Under the pieces are notes generated by a model. The model was not told the origin of the DNA. It was given only the letters and a program-made list of their open reading frames with translations, and made no database searches. A stretch of 64,000 nt of DNA from Hydractinia symbiolongicarpus (taxonomy: Eukaryota; Cnidaria; Hydrozoa; Anthoathecata; Hydractiniidae), in NCBI RefSeq assembly GCF_029227915.1, contig NC_079882.1, positions 9,424,001 through 9,488,000 of the forward strand. Reading direction: 5' to 3'. The stretch's first letter is position 1. Each line of letters starts with the position of its first letter. The translations under genes and the position numbers were made by a program. Shown piece by piece: positions 58,092 to 64,000 of this stretch.

Positions 58092-58598
58092 TACCGATCA
58101 ATCTCCAAGTGAGTGTCTGGATCGTCTACACCATCTATAGTATTTTCGCCCTTGTAATCTATGCTGATAATGACTTTTTCATTTATTTTTCTGTATTTAA
58201 CATCTGATTTCTAAAGACTGCAGGGTCAACAGCTTGAGAACATTTAGCTTTCAATTCAACATATTTAAAAGAGGATACGAAACTTTTTTAAGACCCTAAA
58301 CCCATTCTTGTCGTCATTTTTTTTTCTGCTTTGTTTTCACCTTTCTTTATATTTGTTTAAAGGAACTTCAAATTGCATGTCTTTTTTTACCAAAGAGGCG
58401 CTTCTAAGGTTCTCAGCTCTGACAGTTGCATAACTAATTTAAAACTCGCACATCCTCCAGGAATGTCATATTTTCCTAGAATTCCTCACTTTTATAGTCT
58501 CCTCGCAACTCCTCCATTTTTTTCCACAAGTAACATAATTTAGAATATTCTATTTGTCCTTACTAGACATTAGGGTTATCCTAGAATGTAGAAAAAGG

Positions 58599-58800
58599 GA
58601 TATCATTGCACTAAACCTTTTGAGTATCTACTTCATATTAGAGAGTTTAGGTACGAAGTTTAAATCTATGACGTTGCAATTGATCATTTCGGACATAGTT
58701 AGTTAGTTACGATTTGGAAACCTATCCCCGCAAACGAGATGGTAAAAAGAAAAAAAAAGATATCATTGCACTAAACCTTTTGAGTATCTACTTCATATTA
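58599..58800. repeat. 42-bp direct repeat, 160 bp apart
   Basis: Two identical 42-bp copies (58599-58640 and 58759-58800) starting GATATCATTGCACTAAACCT. The sequence between them is unrelated. No gene is seen in 58092-59089. Confidence 0.9.
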
Positions 58801-59089
58801 CATTGCATAAGGCTTTTTTTAAATTTTTATATTAGATGATTTGAACCGAGCTTGTTTTCCCTGGGATAATGGATACGCATAGGTAGCCGAAAAAGGAAAA
58901 TCGTCAACACTTCCAGCATCTACCAAACGAAAAGCCACAGACTGATTGATTTACCCTTTAACACAAGGAAGGCAAAGCAGGATTCGGGAAATTCAAAACA
59001 CAACTAAGAATGCCACGGGGCAAATTAATAACTAGTTCACGCCTTTTTTAGCAAAAATATGCGGGGTTTGCATCAGAACATCCACTTAA

Positions 59090-59501
59090 AGGTTACCTCT
59101 CGCGAAAAATAAAGTAAATTGCATATGAAGGAGCTTGAAAGGTTGTCTAGGAATTTAAATATTTTTTTTAAAAATTCTTGATTGGTTCGTTAGAACTTGG
59201 ACTAAGAAGATTTACTACTTATGCATGATGTCATGAATATGCTCTGCACGGATGTTATATCATTTTTGACAAGCCATATAGAATTAAAAATGGTTTCTGG
59301 CCGTTCACTTTGACGCGTTTTGAAAATTTTACATAAATTTCAATATTTAGTTCCCATAATTATGCTCAATGCTAACTCATGACGTCATAATTTCGCATAA
59401 TATCGAGAACGGACAAAGATTTTTCGAAAAAAAAAGATTTCTAGAGAACTTTTAAAGATCTTTCATATTTGCTCAACTTGATTTATCGCAGGAGGTAACC
59501 T
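59090..59501. mobile_element. TTAA-flanked MITE, 412 bp
   Basis: The ends share AGGTTACCTC followed by a GCGA block in inverted orientation. They sit inside a TTAA duplication (59086-59089 and 59502-59505). TTAA targets are typical of Kolobok and piggyBac elements. No coding content. Confidence 0.75.
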
Positions 59502-60178
59502 TTAAATAAAAATGCCAAAGGCTCAAGGAGCGATGAGATTGATAGTTGATTGATAGTTAGGTTTTAACGGTTAAGTATTAGTCTCCATAGTAGGGATCGT
59601 TTATGGTTTTTAGCAATTTCGCAGATCTTAAAATGCGAGAAGTAACATTTGTTTGAATCTTACAATTTTTTTAAATATAACAAGACGTATGATATACGCA
59701 AACAACCTCGTGAGTAAAGTATACAAAAAGCTGTCTATCACATTGTGACTTCTGTTACAATGTGATAAACAAAGGTAATATTGCGATTTTATATGAATCG
59801 AAGTTATCCATCTACACTCGATAATAGTTTAAAGCCTCAAATATGTTTTCGTAGAAAGAAATAATATAAAAAAGACATTTCTTCAGCAAGCTTCCGCATC
59901 TTTCTGCCTGCGACGCAGTTGTTAGAGCCGAAAGGGCTTACCGCGGAAAATGTAAACATTCAGAAAGGTCTATAGGTCGCCTCAATGCGCTTGCGTACAT
60001 GGAGGTTTCTAAGCAATCACCTATTGGCAATAGCATGATAACAGAATCTTCTCTATATCAATAATACCCGTATCCTGTTTTGTTTACGATTTTCTACCAT
60101 CTTATCACCATCGACTTTAAAACATCTTCTATAAAAATTTTCTTATAAATTGTATTTATATATGTATTTATAAAAGTT

Positions 60179-60830
60179 TTGTTTACATTTTCAATTGGCT
60201 AAAACAAATCAGGTAATAAAGTGATTTTATTACCTAGCACTTTTATTGTATGTCAATTTAAAGTTACTATAACCGTGTTTTTAAACGACGGGGAGTGCAA
60301 ACGCTTTGTTATAAATTATTGCACGGAAAAGTCACGGTCAATTTACATTGCTATGCCAATTCGTATGAAATGTTTTGTTTTATTGTTCGAGTCTTTTCAA
60401 TAAAGTTGACAAGAAATCCTTTTGTGATAAAAAGCGCATAAAAAATGTTTTGTTTTGTGAGTGGTTCTTCTACGAGTTTTAACAACAACTTATATACCAA
60501 TGCTTTTTACTGTGTTCGTGTGTCTCTTACAGTTTTCTTAAGACGGTCACTATAAAAATTATATTATTTTAACATTATTTTTTTTTCTTTGGGCAATTGA
60601 TTTGTGAAATTTTAATTGGTTAAAAAAAAGCATGTGATAGAATAAAGCGTGATTAGCTGGGAATTGTATCGTATATTAATTTAAATTTACCGTGACGGAT
60701 TTTAAAATCATAAGGAGTGTAATTTCTTTGCTACTAATTAATGTACGGGGAAAAAGGCACGGACAACTAAAATTGTTATTGGTGTTATCTATTCCGCTTA
60801 CATCGTTTTACTCGCAGCTTGAAACTAACA
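60179..60830. repeat. Diverged tandem duplication, about 400-bp spacing
   Basis: About 60179-60420 and 60585-60830 share, in order, a TTTCAATTGGCTAAAA / TTTTAATTGGTTAAAA block, an ATAAAG-TGATT block, an AATTTAAAGTTAC / AATTTAAATTTAC block, a GGAGTG block, and an ACGG-AAAA-CACGG block. Old, degenerate copies; no coding evidence. Confidence 0.45.
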
Positions 60831-61407
60831 AAACCTTTTCTGCAGGCAGCACAAGTTTGTTTTTATAAAAGTACTTGTCGATAACGCCCGTGAAAAAATC
60901 CGCTTAGGCAGATGGACAATTCCAAATAGGTTTTTTACATGTTTCGCTGACTTCATCATTACAGATCCAAAAAAAAAATTGCGAAATTTTGTGTATAGGA
61001 TTATATGTTTTCGAGGACACCCAAGGAGATAAAAGGGTTTAAAAATTTTGCTGACGTCAGCATCGGCCCGTCAACACCCCCAAATTTTTTTTTTCAGAAT
61101 TTGTATACCTGGTGCCTTCATCGTATAGACCTTGAAACGCTGATCAAGAAAATGTATAGGATCATGTATCTTTGACTAACGGTTGGAAAGATATTGGGAA
61201 TTGAAGGTTTTTGATGACGTCATCGACCCGTCTATTCCGAAACGGATTCAGGGACCCAGGTTTAGGAAACTTACCCAAATTGGTCCCAGGTGGTCCCCAG
61301 TTACCCACCCGGTGAAAAATCATTGACGTCACTACCTCGTTTCCAAGTTATTTGGCCTCAAAGTTTTAAATGCACTCTAATGACTTCATTAATTTAATAT
61401 AGGATAC

Positions 61408-63960
61408 TAGTCGTTAGCCCGTGGAAAAATCCACGGGGTCGCCCGTCCTTTAAATTTACCCGTGGCAACAAAGTGGATAAAAATATATCGCATTTGATAT
61501 TCGTGTTTCCGTAGCACGATTTTCTAACTCAGCTGGGGGTCCGCGCAGAGACAGACAGACGGAATACGGGTATTATTATAGAGACTAGCCGGGAAACCCG
61601 GCGTTGAAACGCCGGGGTAAGCCACAAGTCAAGGTGTGACCCGCCATTGAACACTATGTGGAGTGCTTAATAAGAGCCGTAAACTATACTACACGGTCAG
61701 GTGGAGCGCTTTAGTACAGGTACGCAGCATGTCGTTAATCGAGTAAAGCGCACACAACACTATAGTGTTTCGGCTGTAGTGTATTTTTGAAAATATAACT
61801 CTACTGTAACTTTAGCCAAAATAAAAACACAATTTACAACCATTTGTTACCCCGTCATAGGAAAAACAATTGGTCAATTTTATTTTATTTTGCGAAATAA
61901 GTTTCAGTAAAGGTTAACAAATTAATTGTGACATTGGACTGAGCACTTAGTACAGGTAAATCGTGCAACACATGCGTTTAGGCTTAAGACCCTATTCAAA
62001 AAAACTATTGAAGCTTTGGTTTACAAAACACAGAATACACTCTGTTGAAACGCCGGGTTAAGCCACAAGTAGCTGTGTTACCCAGCAACACCAGATTGAG
62101 TGATTAATAAGAACCGTCAACTGTGCCACACATTCAGGTAAAGCGCTTTAGTACAGCCATATAGTGTGTAGAAAATCAAGTGAAGTGCACACAACTTTAT
62201 GGTGTTTCCGGTGTAATATACTATTTAAAAAATAACTTTCAACAACTTAGGTAAAATAAAAACCCAGATTACAATTCAATGCTACCCCGTCAAAGCGAAA
62301 GCAGCTGGCCAACCTTCTTTATTTTTCAGGGAATGTTCCCGGGAAAAGTTCAAAAAAATGTTAAGCTGAGCGCTTAGTATAGGTAAACAGTGTGTACTTT
62401 TTTTCTGTAAAAACGTTATCACAACTTCGGTTAAACAGAAACACAGGAAACAGCCCGTTGTTACCACCGAACTAAGCGCTTAGTACAGCTAGACTGTGTC
62501 GCACATGAGTATAGGCATAACACCATTTTTAAAAAAACTTTATCGCGACTTCAGTTTAAAAAAAATCAGGAAACCGCCTGTCGTTATCAAGTTCAGTTAA
62601 AAAAATATATACTCAGCAATTTTATTTCTCAGCATAAGCTTTCATAGCAGTAATAAAATTGGTAGCTGCCTATAACTGCATTTAGCTACTTTCACTTTTT
62701 AGCCAGAGGTAGAGCTAAAAGGAGCTAGATAGGTAGACCCAACTTCAACATAAAAATAAAGAACAATATACCAAACTGAATAAAAACTTTAAAAGAATAG
62801 GAATAAATAAAGATAGCTATAGCTAGCTGCCTCAAAATGTACGTTGTGTAGCTAGCCAAAAACTTAAAATTGGTTTGTTTAAGATTAAGAAAATGTGATG
62901 AAATATTCACCTTAACATGTGAAAACAAACTAAATAATCCTATAGGATAAAAAGTACTCAGAAGAAATAAGGAGGATTGAAAGGAAACCTACAAACTTCA
63001 CACCATTACTTCCAAACCAAAATGGCCTTAGGGGTAGCATGTTTCCTCCCGTCGGCATGTTGAGACCGCGAAGCACTTGGATTGGTCATTAGTGAAAATG
63101 GAGCCTCGTGATTGGTTTATTACAATGAGCGGCAAAGCCAGGCCGGTAAAAAAACGGGGTCTGCCGGGGATTCGAAATAAAGCTGCAGGGCCGCGGGGAT
63201 TTTCGGCGGGTCTCGCTACTTGCTCCGCCATGTTGCGCAGAGACAGACAGACGACGGCTATTATTAAAGAGACTAGCCGGGAAACCCAGCGTCGAAACGC
63301 CGGGTTAAGCCACAAGTAAAGGTGTGATCCGGCATTGAACACTCTGTGGAGCGCTTAATAAGAGCCGTAAACTGTCCCACACGATCAGGTGGAGCGCTCT
63401 AGTACAGGTATACAGTATGTCGTTAATCATTTGAAGCGCATACACCATTATAGTGTGCGACTGTAACATATTTTTCAAAAAATAACTTTCCCGCAACGAT
63501 AACTGATATAAAAACAGAGTTTACAAAGTGTTGTTACTCCATCATAGCAAAAACAATCGTCAATTTTATTTCATTTTGCGGAATAACTTTTTGCACAAGT
63601 TAAAAAATTAATCGTGACACTGAGCTGAACGCTTAGTACAGTTAAACCGTGTTGTACAGGCGTAAATCAAGTTAAGCGCATACACCATTATAGTGTGCGA
63701 CTGTAACATATTTTTTTTAAATTACTTTCCCGCAACAATAGCTGATATGAAAACAGAGTTTACAAACCATTGTTACCTTGTCATAGCAAAAACAATCGGT
63801 CAATATTATTTTATTTTGTGGAATAAGTCTTTTTAAAAGTTAAAAAATTAATCGTGACACTGGGCTGAGCGCTTAGTACAGTTAAACCGTGTTGTACAGC
63901 GTATAGGAATAATACCCTTTTGAAAAAAACTTTCTCGCAGACACAGGGATGAGCGGTTAG
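61408..63960. repeat. Cluster of degenerate hairpin-bearing repeats
   Basis: Units begin with short hairpins (CCCGTGG...CCACGGG at about 61427; CCGGGAAACCCGG and GGCGTTGAAACGCC at about 61590 and 63275). They are preceded by GCAGAGACAGACAGACG and TATTATTA-A-AGAGACTAG at 61540-61585 and 63235-63274. The motif GAGCGCTTAGTACAG recurs at about 61945, 62368, 62470, 63629 and 63866. A 240-bp tandem period is clear between 63434 and 63674. Likely nested non-autonomous transposons; class not identified. Confidence 0.6.
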
Positions 63961-64000
63961 TCCAGGCGTGATTCCCAAGAAAGTTTATAAATTAATTGTC

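Noticed and set aside
63028-63342. 104- and 80-codon frames on opposite strands in a GC-richer patch
   Set aside because: The sequence is part of a dispersed hairpin repeat family with matching junctions at 61540-61618; no domain.

Overview
The window reads as nuclear DNA of an early-branching animal, most likely a cnidarian and perhaps a hydrozoan. The base composition is AT-rich, genes are intron-dense with short GT-AG introns, and there is a HyNaC-like DEG/ENaC channel plus many DNA-transposon remnants. The taxon is inferred; no marker gene is present. All exon coordinates were worked out by hand from splice signals, reading phase and remembered family alignments.

0-26.8 kb: one complete minus-strand gene for the cytoplasmic dynein 2 heavy chain (DYNC2H1, the retrograde intraflagellar transport motor). 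It resolves into 74 coding exons, 12,873 nt, 4,290 aa, with every junction in phase. Its last intron holds a complete, single-exon, same-strand DEG/ENaC channel gene. A second, 582-bp identical piece of that channel gene lies just beyond the dynein stop codon, so the last dynein exon is sandwiched between two channel copies.

26.8-32 kb: mostly non-coding, with a decayed LINE fragment, a TA-flanked 729-bp inverted-repeat element, a 62-bp tandem duplication and a G-run tract.

32.2-36.5 kb: the most interesting locus, an intact 11-exon minus-strand gene of about 986 aa. It has the N-terminal architecture of vertebrate RAG1 (IHP-CxxC and WxPHxxxC zinc motifs, a C3HC4 RING, then a C2H2-like finger). 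A divergent transposase-like core follows, whose last exon reproduces the RAG1 HxxxxH ... ExGxES layout around the catalytic glutamate. No RAG2-like gene is visible nearby.

38.0-39.6 kb: a small minus-strand RRM gene of the DAZ/Boule type (germline RNA binding), 6 exons, about 240 aa.

39.6-54 kb: no convincing host gene. It holds a tRNA-derived SINE (a second copy fills dynein intron 70), two inverted-repeat elements, one of them carrying a nine-copy minisatellite, and several strong hairpins.

54.2-57.2 kb: a nearly intact Tigger/pogo DNA transposon with TA target duplication, TIRs, subterminal repeat arrays, a two-exon transposase broken by one frameshift, a C-terminal PCNA-binding (PIP-box) motif, and an antisense HIRAN-like pseudo-ORF inside its intron.

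57.2-64 kb: repeats only, including a foldback element rich in AGAAGAGAAG repeats, a TTAA-flanked MITE, and a large family of degenerate hairpin repeats.
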